A stretch of 64,000 nucleotides of DNA from Semisulcospira habei (GCA_036245525.1 BTPG01000006.1:94443417-94507416); one strand, 5' to 3'; shown: positions 11,047 through 23,127, counted from the first letter of the stretch. Notes: generated from the sequence alone by a model not told the origin. Numbers and translations are program-made.

Positions 11047-11656
11047 ATGTCTGACAATAATGCTGGACAAAAAGGCTCACTTAGCTTGTCCAGATTGACT
11101 GTCATAAGTGAACGACTTTTCTTCTTCTCTGTCCGCGAGTTGCACTGATGCGCACAAGGGGCAGTAGAAAACCCCTGTCACATGTGCCTACTCTGGATTG
11201 TATTAAAGGTTGGAAAGTCTTAGCTGAGGCAAGACAACATTGTAAAACCGTTGTATTGGCAAGTTTTAGCAATCAAATCATGGCTTGGAGGAGATCGCAT
11301 TAAGTGAATTTTGACTATTGTTTCTTGTGTTTCCACACATCCGTGATCATAGTGAAATTCTACCATGGAAAGTCTAAACTATTATTTCATTTTATGTGTT
11401 TCCATGATCATAGTTCATATATACTAAAAATTTAATTTTGTGGCCACTTTACCATATTCTCTCATTGGTTATGGGCAATGCTTTTATACAAACATGTACA
11501 CAAGGTATGTTCTGAGAACTATAATGAAAATGCACTTTCATAGTGAAAGCCATCGGAAGTCCCATTAATAACATTTGTACAGAGAGAACAGCTGTGTTAT
11601 ATTATATTACATACTTGTACAGAGCTCTTGATTTATTGTCATCTTTTACTGTGTGT

Positions 11657-11840
11657 GTAACCCCTTCATTGCAGAGAAAAACTGAACACCACACAGCAAC
11701 AAGAGGCATAGATCTTCATGAGGATCTATGCCTCTTGATGAAACACTTTTGTGTACATGTTCCTTTGCTGGCTGCGGCTCTTTGAAGTTGTTTTTATGAT
11801 AATTTCAAAACACAGTCTGCATCCACCGAGAGTGAATGGG
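11657..11840. mobile_element. Type C hairpin, minimal core
   Basis: The start GTAACCCCTTCATTGCAG resembles a C terminus. The core at 11702-11737 is a perfect palindrome, AAGAGGCATAGATCTTCATG and its complement, lacking the usual GAGCCCC loop. The right end GAATGGG is followed by TTAA. Confidence 0.55.
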
Positions 11841-12024
11841 TTAATCCCATCATGCATGCAGCCTCTGGATCAGGGGCCAGTTGCAAGAGTGAGCTTAGTC
11901 CTGCGCCAGCCATTAAGCAAGGTGCTCCACTATAGCAGAGCACCTGACTTTATGGCTGGCACAGGACTAAGCTCACTTGTGCAGTTGGCCCCAGGACCAG
12001 TGGCTGCATGCAAAAGGGTGTTAA
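11841..12024. mobile_element. TTAA MITE with long imperfect palindrome
   Basis: TTAA at 11841-11844 and 12021-12024. The nested arms are GCATGCAGCC/GGCTGCATGC, GGGGCCAGTTGCA/TGCAGTTGGCCCC, GTGAGCTTAGTCCTG/CAGGACTAAGCTCAC and GGTGCTC/GAGCACC. The outer arms are D-like, so this may be one hairpin inserted at the axis of another. Confidence 0.7.
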
Positions 12025-12517
12025 GAATGCTCTTCTATTCACGTTTTTTCCAATCATAATGACATAATAAATGAACACTGCGTAACATTATATGGGCAAG
12101 ATGGTCTCGTGATGTGGAATACACAATACAGAAGCTGTAACGACAGAGGGACATCAGGTACTTTTCCTGTCCTTTTAAGGCCAGTGCATTCATTATTTGT
12201 ATGTGTACATTGATAATGCCATTGATTCAATTTCTATCCTAGCAAGCAAAAGTAATGCAACATCATTGGAAACACTGAAGTGTTTCCGATGTCGCATTTC
12301 TTATGTGTGCAAAAGTAATGCAACACCGATAATGTTGCAGTTATTTTGCTCATCAGCACATATTTATAGTACACCACAGACTGGTTAGGTGTTGGATTTT
12401 TGTGATCACAATTGTACTTTCCAACCGAAACAAATGGGTGTTGAAAGGGGTTACTCTAGTGCTGCAATGCAGTGAATTGTAAAAAAAAAAAAAGCTCTTG
12501 AACATTGTGCTTGTTGC

Positions 12518-12730
12518 TTAACCTTTTAGCCCCAAGATCCCATTTCTCAAATTTTGGAGGTATTGCCTAACGACTATGTACCAGTTGTAGGAGATGGATT
12601 GATCATGATAATTCAACTGTAGTGCCAGATAAGCTTGTCGCCTTCAGGCACCAAGCTCATCTGGCACTACCCTTGAATTATCATGATCAATCCATCTCCT
12701 GCTGCAGGGTCCTGGGGCTAAAGGGGTTAA
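12518..12730. mobile_element. TTAA MITE, type 1 with matched arm variant
   Basis: TTAA at 12518-12521 and 12727-12730. GATTGATCATGATAATTCAA pairs perfectly with TTGAATTATCATGATCAATC. Most copies have GACCATG and CATGGTC instead. Confidence 0.8.
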
Positions 12731-12747
12731 ACCCCTTGTGCTTGCAT

Positions 12748-12888
12748 CCATTAGTACTGTTTGAAAGGAGGCAAAGCACAGACGAAGCTACTTTCCATTA
12801 GTACTGTTTGAAAGGAGGCAAAGCACAGATGAAGCTACTTTCCATTAGTACTGTTGGAAAGGAGGCAAAGCACAGATAAAGCTACTTT
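12748..12888. repeat. 47-bp tandem repeat, three units
   Basis: Units start at 12748, 12795 and 12842, each opening with CCATTAGTACTGTT and ending in GAAGCTACTTT or AAAGCTACTTT. They differ by only a few bases, so the array is recent. Confidence 0.9.
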
Positions 12889-13305
12889 AATGATGCATAT
12901 AGAATATTGTGTATGTAAAGTTACTTTGAAGGTACATGATTTACTTTATTTGAATGTTTTTTGGTTTCTGTTCTTCATTGTGAGAGTTGTATGTGTGCCA
13001 CGTTTTTCATACTTTTTTAATATTAGAAATTATATTTACTGGGTATAAAGATAATATTTGTAATTTTAAATAGATCTATTATAGTGAAATCATTCATCAA
13101 TCTGTGTGTAGTCAGCTGCCTTGTGGATGTTGCTACCAGTATTGTTACCATAGGGGTGGGGGGGGGGGGGAGGTAAAGCTATTCAGGCACTGTCGTTTAC
13201 TATCAGATGATCCACCCACCCCACAATTGTTTGAGTTGGAAGTAAGATATTCTGTTCAGATAAATGTACAAATTTATTATCTTGGTTATTGTAATTCACT
13301 GTTTG

Positions 13306-13308
<3 letters not shown>

Positions 13309-13381
<73 letters not shown>
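13309..13381. repeat. (TG)n microsatellite
   Basis: About 36 uninterrupted TG units. The Cys/Val and His/Thr repeat frames through it are not genes. Confidence 0.97.
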
Positions 13382-13678
13382 AAGTTCGTTGGGGTATTTC
13401 TGCATTGTTCCCCATTTTATCTGTCGTGTAGCATTTCATTTGTTAAGTTTTCACTCGGACATTTTGTGTCTATCAGAAGTGTACTGTAACTACTCTCCAA
13501 CATTTGCATGTTTCATTACAAGTATAGTGTACAAACACATTACCAACATTCTCAAGTTCATTATTTTTGTGTTTTAAGAAATGATGTAGTACATCTTGAT
13601 TGAATTATGCATGTATGTGTAGAGTCTTTATTTTGTTAAATGGGATGTGTGTTAGAAAACTGTAAATATACATATACA

Positions 13679-13758
13679 TTAACTCATTCGAGATGTGCTG
13701 CCTCTGGATACGCGGCTTATGCTGCGTATCCGGAGGCAGCACATCTCGAATGAGTTAA
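13679..13758. mobile_element. TTAA MITE, type E (80-bp palindrome)
   Basis: TTAA at 13679-13682 and 13755-13758. AACTCATTCGAGATGTGCTG mirrors CAGCACATCTCGAATGAGTT; the stem continues through CCTCTGGATACGC with one mismatch around a short GGCTTAT loop. This is the cleanest hairpin in the window. Confidence 0.85.
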
Positions 13759-13825
13759 CGCTCTTGTGCATGTAGCCACCGGTACTGTTGACTGTACCGA
13801 GGGCCTCTGCATGTGCAGAAGGTCA
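13755..13825. mobile_element. Type D hairpin, right end decayed
   Basis: It shares the TTAA at 13755-13758 with the type E element. GTAGCCACCGGTACTGT pairs with ACTGTACCGAGGGCCTCTGC imperfectly. Confidence 0.5.
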
Positions 13826-14039
13826 ACATTTACTTGTCTACCACATGATTTTCATGAATATAGTCTTTTGGTGTTACGAAAACAATACTTTGTACTTCTT
13901 TGTAAATTGTTTATCATGTCCTCCTGTTTCATTTCTGAATGGTTGGTAACAAAAACATGTTTTGCTGATTTATTTAATACATCATTTCACCTCCTAAAGA
14001 ATGTTGTTTGTCGGAACGACTGCCTGGTTAGATTTAACT

Positions 14040-14181
14040 TCTTGACTGCCAAGATAATATGAACATGATCGAACTGCAAGAGACATAGATCCCTCAAACT
14101 GTTATGGGTGCGGGGACCCATGAGGATCTGTGCCTCCTGCATTTGGGTTTACTCTCTGCGCTCTGGGGGTAAAGTGGTTAA
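14040..14181. mobile_element. Type C hairpin, diverged
   Basis: The core GCAAGAGACATAGATCC is followed by the arm GGATCTGTGCCTCCTGC. The right end is GTAAAGTGGTTAA. The left TTAA is lost. Confidence 0.5.
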
Positions 14182-14266
14182 CCCTTTAGCTGTCAGCAGT
14201 GGTTTTTGTTGTGATGATTCCTGCATTAATCATTGCGACAAAAACTGAGTGACAGCCAAAGGGTTC
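14178..14266. mobile_element. Type B hairpin
   Basis: It opens at TTAA 14178-14181, which also closes the C element. The arms CCCTTTAGCTGTCAGCAG and GTGACAGCCAAAGGG end in TTCAACC, a decayed TTAA. Confidence 0.6.
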
Positions 14267-14401
14267 AACCAATTCTTGTACCGGACATTAGCTAGCATAA
14301 GGAACCAAGCTTAAGCATGCTTGTGAGAATGCACATATGTACATCTGCAAGGCTCTGGCAGATACATGTACAAAGTACTGGTGGGCAGTTTTCAAGGAAA
14401 T

Positions 14402-14621
14402 CAACCCTTTCACCGCCAGTGGCCATGAATGACATCCATGAACTGCCACACTTGAAAACTTGATAACAATTCTGGATGAGAAACTCAGAAAAATCTTGGT
14501 GAATGGAGAAAGCAAGAGATCATAGAAGGTTCAGAGCCCCATCATCTGTTAGGGCTTATGAAAGTCTTTGCCTCTTTACAGGTGGTTGCTACTAGCTGCA
14601 TCCTGGCCGTGAAGGGATTAA
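14402..14621. mobile_element. Type C hairpin, diverged
   Basis: The termini AACCCTTTCACCGCCAG and CTGGCCGTGAAGGGATTAA are inverted repeats. The core AGAGCCCC...AGGGCTTATGA is eroded. Confidence 0.5.
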
Positions 14622-14829
14622 CTCATTTATCCCTGACGCACTACAGCAGCCGATGGATCAATAATGATAATTCAAGTGTAGTGCTACATTAGCTTGATGC
14701 AATCAGGCGCAGAGCTAATCTGGCACTACCCTTGAATTATCATGGTCACTTGATCTGGTCAATTGGTACGTAGCTGCTAAGTGACGCCTCCAAAATCTGG
14801 GAAATGCAGCCTTGAGGTTAAATGGGTTG
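14618..14829. mobile_element. Type 1 hairpin, diverged
   Basis: It starts at TTAA 14618-14621, shared with the C element. The arms GATAATTCAAGTGTAGTG and CACTACCCTTGAATTATC match with one change. The right end GGTTAAATGGGTTGA has lost its TTAA. Confidence 0.6.
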
Positions 14830-15039
14830 AGACAAAGAAAAAAAATTAATTGTGGTATGTGTGATGTGAATGTGATTTCTGTAGAGCTTTTTGCAGGGCT
14901 CATGCTCAGTTACTCAAAATTGTGTGAATGAGAATTGTGTGCACATTTTTTGCATGACTTGCAGAAAAAATGAAATTCTTGAGTAAGATTGTATTGAAAT
15001 GTGTAAAGAGCTTGAGTGTATAACCTCACCTTGTTTAGT

Positions 15040-15270
15040 TATCCCTTTTTAGCCCTTTGGTTGAAAATCCCAACTTTCGGAATTGTCAGATGACTATATA
15101 CCAGTTCTGGAGACAGATCAACCATGATAGTTCAAGGTCGGTGCTAGACTAGCTTGACACCGAGAGGCACCAAGCTTTTCAGTCATCTCCCTTGAACTAA
15201 AGGCATGGAGTTATTTTGTCACCACACTTGAACTATCAAGGTCGATCCATATCTTGTATTTTTAAGGTTT
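15040..15270. mobile_element. Decayed type F/1 hairpin
   Basis: ACCATGATAGTTCAAGG on the left and CTTGAACTATCAAGGTCGATCC on the right, with a disturbed centre near 15140-15215. TTAA is not kept. Confidence 0.4.
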
Positions 15271-15576
15271 AGTGTGAAAATCTGCATAGCAAACCTGTCT
15301 CTTTTTTATGATTCCAGTGTGTTTGATACTGATGGTGATACTGATCATCAAAGGGATAGTTTTTCAAGGTTCATATTTGACCTATGAGTATAACCTTAAC
15401 CAGGTTTTCCCATGCTGACCCAGCTCAGTGTGTGCGCTTTGTACAATTTGGGATAAAGTTGCATGCTGCAGTATGGTGCTTTGCTTTGTCTGTTCAGTCC
15501 TTGATCAAATGCCATTCATGTTCCTAAAATTTCCATAGAATGTCTTACTCATGGGAAACTGTCGCTCGATCTATAT

Positions 15577-15705
15577 TAACCCATTTTATTCTTAGGCTGA
15601 TTTTGTAAAATTTGCTTATTGTCCTGCGAAGGCTGCATCACTGATTAAGAGATAGATCGGCTGTTTCAGTTCAAGGGTGGTGCCAGCATAGCTTGGCGCC
15701 TCAGG
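15577..15705. mobile_element. Type F half-element, cut at the axis
   Basis: It starts TTAACCCATTTTATTC, matches the left half of type F through AGCTTGGCGCCTCAGG, then stops exactly at the palindrome centre. The right half is absent. Confidence 0.6.
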
Positions 15706-16679
15706 AGGGATGCACAGTTTTCTGATTATAGTTTTCTGAATCTAAAATTACCTTCCTAAAGTTATTTCACCTGGCATGTATAACTGCTTACTCAGGATGG
15801 AATTTGGGATTTTCTGACCGTTTGTCTGCAACAGTCATGGATCCTCATGAGCCCTTGCAAGCTGATGCATGCAGGTTCACCCAGATTTGTGCCTCCTGTT
15901 GGCACAACTTAAATTATTTGTATGTTCCTCACATAGAGGAGATCATCAAGCGTTCGCTTTGGTTGTTGTCATGACACATTGCCTTTATGTGATGACTGCT
16001 GGTTAGAATCTAGTTTTAAATGTGGCTTGAGTTGACAAGTTTGCTTGTAAAGTCCTGGTGACTTGGGCAAAGTAAGTTATTTTTTAGATCTCATTAATCA
16101 AGATTTCCTAGAATAGTTTTAACCTTTGCAGTACTTACAAAACAATAATATCTTATAATATCTTATTGTGCAAAACTCTTATGGGGCAAAACATGTCTGG
16201 TGCATCGTAAAGATTTATTTGAAATATGGAGTCATAAAACATTGATTTTGAAATTAAATTAACTAGAAAGTAAAACTATGTCAAAGAACTAAGACACTAA
16301 AAACTATTATTACACTATACACCTGGTGTGGTGTACTTATTTGTTAAAAACTGGTACATTCCTTTACTTGATGAACAATATTGGAATACAACTTTGGATC
16401 CACAAAAAAAAATGTTGGAATAGGTTTCTGTTACACTTTGTTGTATTGAAGTGACCTACGTAACTGACAAAGTTTGGCTGTGCTCAGATTCACAACGTAG
16501 GACACATTCACAATATGGGTGAGAACACACCCATGATATACGAGGAAAGCGTTTTATTGTGTTAAAAGTCTGGGTGACCAGATACCCATAAAAATAATGC
16601 CCACGTAGTTTTGGGGGGGAAGTACAGTGACGGTTTAGCATGGCATATTTTCAGCTGAATAATCAACCAGGAATGAATT

Positions 16680-16786
16680 TTAACCCATTGGTTGCCGGTA
16701 GCAGTTTTTGTTAAGATTCTTGAAGGAATGGGAAATTTTTTGGGAATCGTCGTGACAAAAACAGCTACCGACAGCCAAAGCATTAA
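16680..16786. mobile_element. TTAA MITE, type B
   Basis: TTAA at 16680-16683 and 16783-16786. GGTTGCCGGTAGCAGTTTTT pairs with AAAAACAGCTACCGACAGCC. The centre is enlarged. Confidence 0.7.
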
Positions 16787-17114
16787 CCTTTTGGCTAGTT
16801 GCATGCACAAGGCCGTTAAATTAGAAGTAGATCAGAAAATACACAAAGCTGACACATTTTTTGATTACCAGTCAGCCATGCCATTCCCTCTGCAAGAGGT
16901 GTAGTGTATTTACGACCCTGTCAGATGTAGGGCCCAATAAGCAAACACCTTTGATCCGACATCAGCATCAGTGGACCCACGCATAGTCTTGCGTGGGCCC
17001 ACTGCGGTAGATGACAGTCCAAGGATGTTTGCCTGCTGGGTGACTTGTAAAAAATATGTGCCTCTTGCTGGCTAGGAGTGCAGATTTCAGGCGGCCAGGG
17101 TTAATTCTTTCCTT

Positions 17115-17205
17115 AACACTTTGGCTGTTGGAAGTGCTCTTTGCTGAGATAATTAAGTTTGGGATCACCTGAATTAAAGGTGCTACCGACAGCCAAAGCA
17201 GGAGT
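17115..17205. mobile_element. Type B hairpin, diverged
   Basis: TTAACACTTTGGCTGTTGGA on the left and TACCGACAGCCAAAGC on the right. The right TTAA is lost. A further orphan right arm follows at 17220-17240. Confidence 0.5.
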
Positions 17206-17362
17206 AGCCTCAAGAAAAACCACTACCGACAGCCAAACAATTACAAATATGTGGTCGCACCATAGCAGTTTGAAATAACATGTATGTGGTAGGAGACTTG
17301 CAGTGTGCCACCTCACCCCTGTTTAACAAGGACAATGCAGTCTCGGTATTGCTGTGGACAGT

Positions 17363-17584
17363 TTAACCCATTCAGTGCTGAGAAAATTTGAAATACCACC
17401 TAAATGCAAGAGGCATAGATCCTCATAAGCCCCTGCAGTTGTGGGGGCTTATGAGGATCTATGCCTCTTGCTGACACCACCTTGAATCCATGTACCTGGG
17501 ACAGCTAGGGGACAGATAGTTTTTGTGTGTGTTGAATTAACCAAGATTGCAGAACACAGCACTAACTGGCACTGAACAGGTTAA
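17363..17584. mobile_element. TTAA MITE, type C with matched arm variant
   Basis: TTAA at 17363-17366 and 17581-17584. The core at 17407-17471 has GATCCTCATAAGCCCC mirrored by GGGGCTTATGAGGATC. Other copies carry CATGAG, so the A change is present in both arms. Confidence 0.8.
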
Positions 17585-18159
17585 AGGGGTCCCATGATCA
17601 GATTACTTTTTTTCCCCTGTGATCGCACATCATTGGACTTCCAGCTCTGGAATATGGTAAAGCCCACTGTGCATGCAGTCGCCGGTCCTGTGTACAGTAC
17701 CAGTGACTGCTTGTTCAGGGGTGTTGCAGTTCATTTTTTCTGTCAGGTTATTTCAATGGTTTTGAATGTGATATTTTGCTATTGTTAATGCTGATGATGC
17801 TCTTTTGTCTAATTTGTCAGGTGATAGGTGAGAGCATACCAGTGACAAGCTTTTTTCCTAATGCACAAATTGTTGAGTTGATGCATTTTAGGCACAGATT
17901 GAATTTAGCGGATAAATTGACGCTAAATTTAACCCAATTGCACGTGCATCCACACATACTGTACACAGTACTGATGGCTGGAGTTAAGGGAGTTAATTTG
18001 TACAACAGTCGGTGCCAGTAGACTGCAAATCTGAGGGGTACTTGTTATCTTTATTTGCCACATAAAGAGGACACCGACTAGCACTGTTGAATGAAATGTA
18101 CATGCTTTAGGTATGTTGTGACCAATCCCTACCATCTGGGCCCAACCTGGGCTAATCCC

Positions 18160-18213
18160 CTTGTGCATACAGCCACAATATTGTAATCAGTACTGTTTGA
18201 CTGTATGCACAAG
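18160..18213. mobile_element. Type D hairpin
   Basis: CCCCTTGTGCATACAGCC pairs with GACTGTATGCACAAGG around an imperfect centre. The flanks are CTAAT and GTAAT, so TTAA has decayed. Confidence 0.5.
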
Positions 18214-18240
18214 GTGTAATTGATTTTTAGTACCCGAGTT

Positions 18241-18420
18241 AACCCTGCTCTGCCCTACAGGGTGTTGTTTTACTCTTTGTTTCTGGAGCTTGTATTTCTG
18301 TCTCATTTTGGTTCATTCACCTTTATGTTCCTTTACGAAGTCTCCCACTTGTCTGCATTGCCTGTAATCCTGGATAATGGATGGGGGCTGCTAATTGGAT
18401 GGTGTGGAGGAAGAGAGGTC
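18241..18420 (+). mobile_element. SINE-like fragment
   Basis: GCTTGTATTTCTGTCTC, GGTTCATTCACC and CTCCCACTTGTCTGC, in that order, resemble the body of the short element inserted in the viral polymerase at 49820-50079. Diverged and without clear ends. Confidence 0.35.
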
Positions 18421-18555
18421 TATCTCAATTTTTCATAGTTGTTTGAAAACTGAGGTCAAAGATATTTTGCTTCTGAAATTATTTCATCAAACTCAAATTA
18501 GCCCAACAATTTAACTCTTAAACTCCCAGAACTACGAGTTAATTAAACGAAAGTG

Positions 18556-18603
18556 AGAGGAAAAGTAGACTATGCAAACATAGGCCACTTTTCCTCTTCA
18601 AAT
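18556..18603. repeat. Short hairpin
   Basis: GAGGAAAAGTAGACTATG pairs imperfectly with CATAGGCCACTTTTCCTC over a six-base loop. Confidence 0.5.
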
Positions 18604-18980
18604 TTAAGCACGAGCGACACAAATGATTGGATCTAACTTGAGTTATTCCAACACTAGGTGGACAAGACTGGCCCATGTCCAGATTGACCACCTACATTTG
18701 GAAAAAAATGAGATAGCCCATTTGATTGGTCCTTCCACTGAAGAGATGATCGGTTCTGCATTTGTAGTGACCGCTTCTTGAGCGTTCACAGAGGTGACTG
18801 CAGTTTGTTAGGATTGTAATTGTTACTTTTTTATATTGTAACTGGGAATGCAATCATCTAGCTAGTAGCATGAAGCTGCAGTGTTTCCAGCATGTTCTAG
18901 GTTTATATTGGGCGTCTGGCAACATAATTTAATGTTCTGAGTGTTGTTTGGTTTTCAGCAAAAGCAATCCAGGCATGTCC

Positions 18981-19064
18981 TAACCCTTTGGCCATCAGTA
19001 GCACTTTGCCAAGTTGATTCCTGTAGGAATCCAAAAAATGTGTTAGCGGCAGCCAAAGGGTTAA
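18981..19064. mobile_element. Type B hairpin
   Basis: The arms CCCTTTGGCCATCAGTAGC and GTTAGCGGCAGCCAAAGGG flank GATTCCTGTAGGAATC. The right end is TTAA and the left is CTAA. Confidence 0.65.
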
Positions 19065-19389
19065 GGAAGTTTTGCTACTGTTATAATTATTTAATAAGCA
19101 TACAGTGAATAAGTAAATCTGTGACTGATCTTTAGGTTTGTTACCTATGAAGAGAGATAGTCCCTGTGATGCAGTAATTCTGGTGTTGGTGCAGGAGTTG
19201 CTGCCCTGGTCCTCGGAAATTGGGTTATAAGCTGGTCAGGTACAATGTGTGAGCTCACCGTCTTGGCCAGTGCAATCCATCCGGTTGGCACAGTGAAATA
19301 CAGCAATATCAGACTGAAAATGCAACAAATTCAGTCAGTAGACGTTAAGACAACCGAAGTAGGTCAGAATTGCATATTACGACGGAGGA

Positions 19390-19391
<2 letters not shown>

Positions 19392-19428
<37 letters not shown>
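19392..19428. repeat. Poly-C run (37)
   Basis: Uninterrupted C run, a likely assembly-length uncertainty. Confidence 0.95.
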
Positions 19429-19429
<1 letters not shown>

Positions 19430-19482
19430 AGTGGATTAAAAGCCCAACACAAACGTGGGATTTCTTATGTTTGTTTTGGTTT

Positions 19483-19674
19483 TTAACCCTTTTCATCCTG
19501 ATACGCCCATTGCTTGAAATAAAGTTGACTATGATATTTCAAGGGTGGTGCCAGAAGAGCTTGGCACCTGAGGCACCAAGCTGTTCTGAACTAACCCTTG
19601 AACTAACACAGTTGATCTATCTCTTGGTCTGTAAATGTACACTTCAAAATCTGCCTCAGGACGTAGTGGGTTAA
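19483..19674. mobile_element. TTAA MITE, type F
   Basis: TTAA at 19483-19486 and 19671-19674. The core is CAAGGGTGGTGCCAGAAGAG, then TTGGCACCTGAGGCACCAAG, then a diverged right arm. Confidence 0.75.
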
Positions 19675-20135
19675 TCCACTGTTTTCATTGAAACAGGAGC
19701 AATTCTGACCTACTTCTCAATCTGGAAATCGTCTATTTCTCCCCCATTCCCACTTTTTGATACTAGATATCACAATGCACTGTTAGAACTTGGATGATGT
19801 GAATCAGTCATAGTCACAGTATTTCTGCCTGCTTTTTCGGAAAGTGAACATTGGTCACTGATTGTTTCCTTTGTTACCTATTTTTCCCCCCATGTCGTTG
19901 ATTGCTGTTATGTATTGATATCTTTTATATGAATATCTACTGACGCCATTAAACTTTTTAAAATGAGTTTTGCGAGCGGCTGTTTTTCATTACAGTGTGT
20001 TGCTGTTCTGAGTATGATCCCACCACTGTTATGGTTTGTACATTTTTGTTGCATACAAACAAGCAAGTGATGTATTCACAATTTTCATATTCATAATCAT
20101 TGACACATACTGACTGGTAATGAATACAGCCTAAA

Positions 20136-20334
20136 TTAACCCATATACTGAGGCTAAAAGCTTCAAATGTGTACACTGCTCTATGCAAGCTACATTATAG
20201 TACTTACAGATAGTTCAAGGGTGGTGCTAGGATAGCTTGGTGCCTAGAGGTGCCAAGCTATTCTGGCACTACCCTTGAACTATTTTAGTCAAACATATTT
20301 CACACACTGGTGTATTCCGAATGATAAGGGTTAA
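20136..20334. mobile_element. TTAA MITE, type F
   Basis: TTAA at 20136-20139 and 20331-20334. GATAGTTCAAGGGTGGTGC on the left; the right arm GGCACTACCCTTGAACTATT pairs with a few mismatches. Confidence 0.75.
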
Positions 20335-20844
20335 CATAAAACAATGTCCTTGAAGGAAACAGTTTTACAAATAGCTGCAAGATTTCTATGTAAAATGAAT
20401 GTCACATACAGGAACATGTGGCAGTTAAACAAAAAGAAACAAAGTTAACTAAAAATAATCTTGCATAATGGTATTTGTAAATCTAAATAAGCCTCTTTTC
20501 AAGTTTAAATGTTGCACAACCCAAGGAATTTCACAATTATCAATTCTTTGAAGGTGACCACATTTCAGGAGAAAAAGAAAATTGTGTGTGCATGTAAAAG
20601 TATTACAATAATTCAGAATCTTAGATTTTAGTTTCCATTAAAAAGTGCACATGTGTAAATTTTAATATCTGTTTGACCAGAACTAAAATGAACTGAACTG
20701 AAACTTTATTTTGTAAGGATGAAGACAGTAGGCACGCAGGCTTTTTTACACATCTGTCCTTAATAACATTTTAAATATAACATCAGAAAAGGTAACAAGA
20801 CAAATACAATTAAATTTTTAAAAGATAATAAAATTAAAGACAGA

Positions 20845-21060
20845 TTCAGTCAGATGTAAGGCAGCACAAGGGTAACACATGTCTGTTACTTGAGTGATGC
20901 GTTACAATCATGCACATGCACCTCCCCCCCCCCCCCCCCCCCCCCCACCCACCCCCTACACGCGCACACACACGAGCATGTGCGCCTACATCTACATTAG
21001 ATTTAGATAAACTTAAAAGTGATCATACATTATGAAAGAATATTAACTCCTGCGCATTGA
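20845..21060. repeat. Unit of a dispersed tandem repeat, left of LINE A
   Basis: AGATGTAAGGCAGCACAAG ... GTGATCATACATTATGAAAG. The same sequence recurs at about 22877-23005 and again from 23187. LINE A therefore landed in a pre-existing repeat array. A poly-C run occupies 20924-20946. Confidence 0.7.
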
Positions 21061-21120
21061 GTTATATTATAAATATGAGAAATATGTCATAAATACCATG
21101 TATTATTATTATTATTATAC

Positions 21121-22544
21121 ACTGTACAAGAACAAAGGAGAGAAGTCTGCCTGCTCTAATTATTGTGGAATTACCCTGCTGTCCATTGCCGGGAAAATTC
21201 TTGCAAGGCTGCTTCTGAATCGGCTGGTACCTGCCATCGCTGAAGACCACCTCCCAGAGGACCAGTGTGGCTTCAGAGCCAACAGGAGTACCACCGACAT
21301 GGTCTTTGTGCTGAGACAGCTTCAGGAGAAGTGCCGCGAGCAGAACAAAGGGCAATACCTAACGTTTGACGACCTAACAAAAGCGTTCGACACTGTGAGC
21401 AGGCAATGCATGTGGCAGATCCTGGAGCGACTTGGCTGTCCCCCAAAGTTCCTCAGCATGATCGTCCAGCTCCATGAGGACCAGCAAGACCAGGTCAGAC
21501 TCAACAGTGACCTCTCAGAACCATTCTCCATTCTCAATGGCGTGAAGCATCTTCACCATCTTCTTTAGCATGATGTTGAAGCAGGCCACAGTAGCCCTCG
21601 ATGGTGACGACGCAGTGTACATCAGGTATTGTCTCGATGGCAGCCTGTTCAACCTCGGACGACTGCAGGCCCACACCAAAACCCTAGACCGACTGATTCG
21701 TGAGCTGCTCTTTGCTGATGACGCTGCCCTCATTGCACACACAGAGAGAGCCTTGCAGAGCATCACGTCCTGCTTTGCAGATGCTGCCCAGCTCTTTGGA
21801 CTCGAGGTTAGTCTGAAAAAGACAGAGGTCCTTCATCAGCTGGCACCCAAGGAAGAGCATCGCCCTCCCCACTTCACCATCGGCAAGTCTGAACTGAAGT
21901 CTGTACACCAGTTTACCTACCTTGGCTGCATCATCACGTCGGATGCCAAGCTGGACAAGGAGCTGGACAACAGGCTGGCAAAAGCGAACAGTGTTTTTGG
22001 GCGACTATTGAAGCGGGTGTGGCACAATCAACAGCTGAAAAAAGGCACCAAGATCAGCGTGTATGGAGCTGTCATCCTCACCACCCTGCTGTATGGTTCC
22101 GAGTCCTGGGCCCTCTACGGCAGACAACTACGACTCCTCGAACGCTTTCACCAGCGCTGCCTGCGTACCATCCTCAGCATTCACTGGAGTGACTATGTCA
22201 CCAACGTCAAGGTCCTTGAACAGGCGGAAACTGTGAGCATCGAGGCTTTGCTGCTGCGGACACAGCTTCGCTGGGCGGGGCACGTCTCCAGGATGGAGGA
22301 TCATCGCCTATCCAAGATCACTCTGTTTGGCAAGCTCGCCACTGGACACCGAGACAGAGGGGCACCAAAGAAGAGATACAAAGACGGTCTCAAGAAGTCA
22401 CTTAGTGCCTGCCAAATCGACCACCGCCAATGGTCTTTGCTTGCTGCGGACCGCGACACCTGGCGCTCCACCATTTACAAGGCAGCCGTCTCCTTTGAGG
22501 ACTCTCGCAGAGCTAACCTTAAGGACAAGCGGCTCAGGAGATAA
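21121..22544 (+). pseudogene. Reverse transcriptase of LINE A, frameshifted
   Basis: RT palm and thumb of a non-LTR element: GITLLSIAGKILARLL, GFRANRSTTDMVF, TKAFDTVSRQ and the catalytic FADDAALIAHT. A 23-base deletion at about 21549, compared with LINE B, shifts the frame and removes the conserved GCVLAP block before the FADD motif. The second part (from about 21570) is open for about 325 codons to TAA at 22542-22544. A zinc-finger-like CSHCGRTC coding remnant beyond the stop belongs to the ancestral C terminus. The copy cannot make a working RT. The endonuclease domain is absent by truncation. Confidence 0.85.
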
Positions 22545-22690
22545 AACAGAGTTGTCGTAACTCAGAACCCTGACCAGACCTTCCCCTGCAGCCACTGCGG
22601 TCGAACCTGCCTGTCCTGGATTGGCCTCTGCAGCCAAGAACATGCCTGCAAAAAACGTGGGCAAGCCCTATAGAATCTTCATTCACGAAG
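21121..22690 (+). mobile_element. LINE A: 5'-truncated non-LTR retrotransposon
   Basis: It matches LINE B (31661-33943) from B position 32342 onward, so about 680 bp of the part present in B is missing. It ends GAAGTCAAGCCAAG followed by ATTATTATTATG, and the 5' flank is TATTATTATTATTATTATA. The target was therefore probably an ATT run, and the tail is ATT-type. B and A are nearly identical at the nucleotide level. Confidence 0.88.
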
Positions 22691-23127
22691 TCAAGCCAAG
22701 AGATTATTATTATGTTAACTCAAAACTGAAAAAGTAAAGTTAAAACTTCAAAAGTAATCTACTGAAAATTAACTATCAACTGTAAACTATTGAACAGAAC
22801 TTAACTGTAACTGAAAATATCACACACACACAAGCGCATGCACTCACACACACACACATACACATGCACACTCGTGCGAGAGATGTAAGGCAGCACAAGA
22901 GTAATGTAAGACACCCGTTACTCCAGTGATGCATTTTACACACACACACATGCACCTACATTAGATTTAGATAAACTTTGAAGTGATCATACAAAATGAA
23001 AGAATATTAACTCTAAGATCTTAACAAAAAACTGAAAGAGTAAAGTTCAAACTTCAAAAGTAAACTACTGTACATTAGCTATCAACTGTAAACTATTGAG
23101 CAGAACCTAACAACTGTAATTAAAAAT

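Larger units (their letters stand above)
7178..20840. other. Ras 3' flank: 13.7 kb without a recognised gene
   Basis: The start is probably the Ras 3' UTR; an AATAAA at 8671-8676 is one possible signal. No exon was recognised on either strand. The stretch is dominated by TTAA hairpins (listed), simple runs and a 47-bp tandem repeat. Open frames here read through hairpins or microsatellites. Confidence 0.6.
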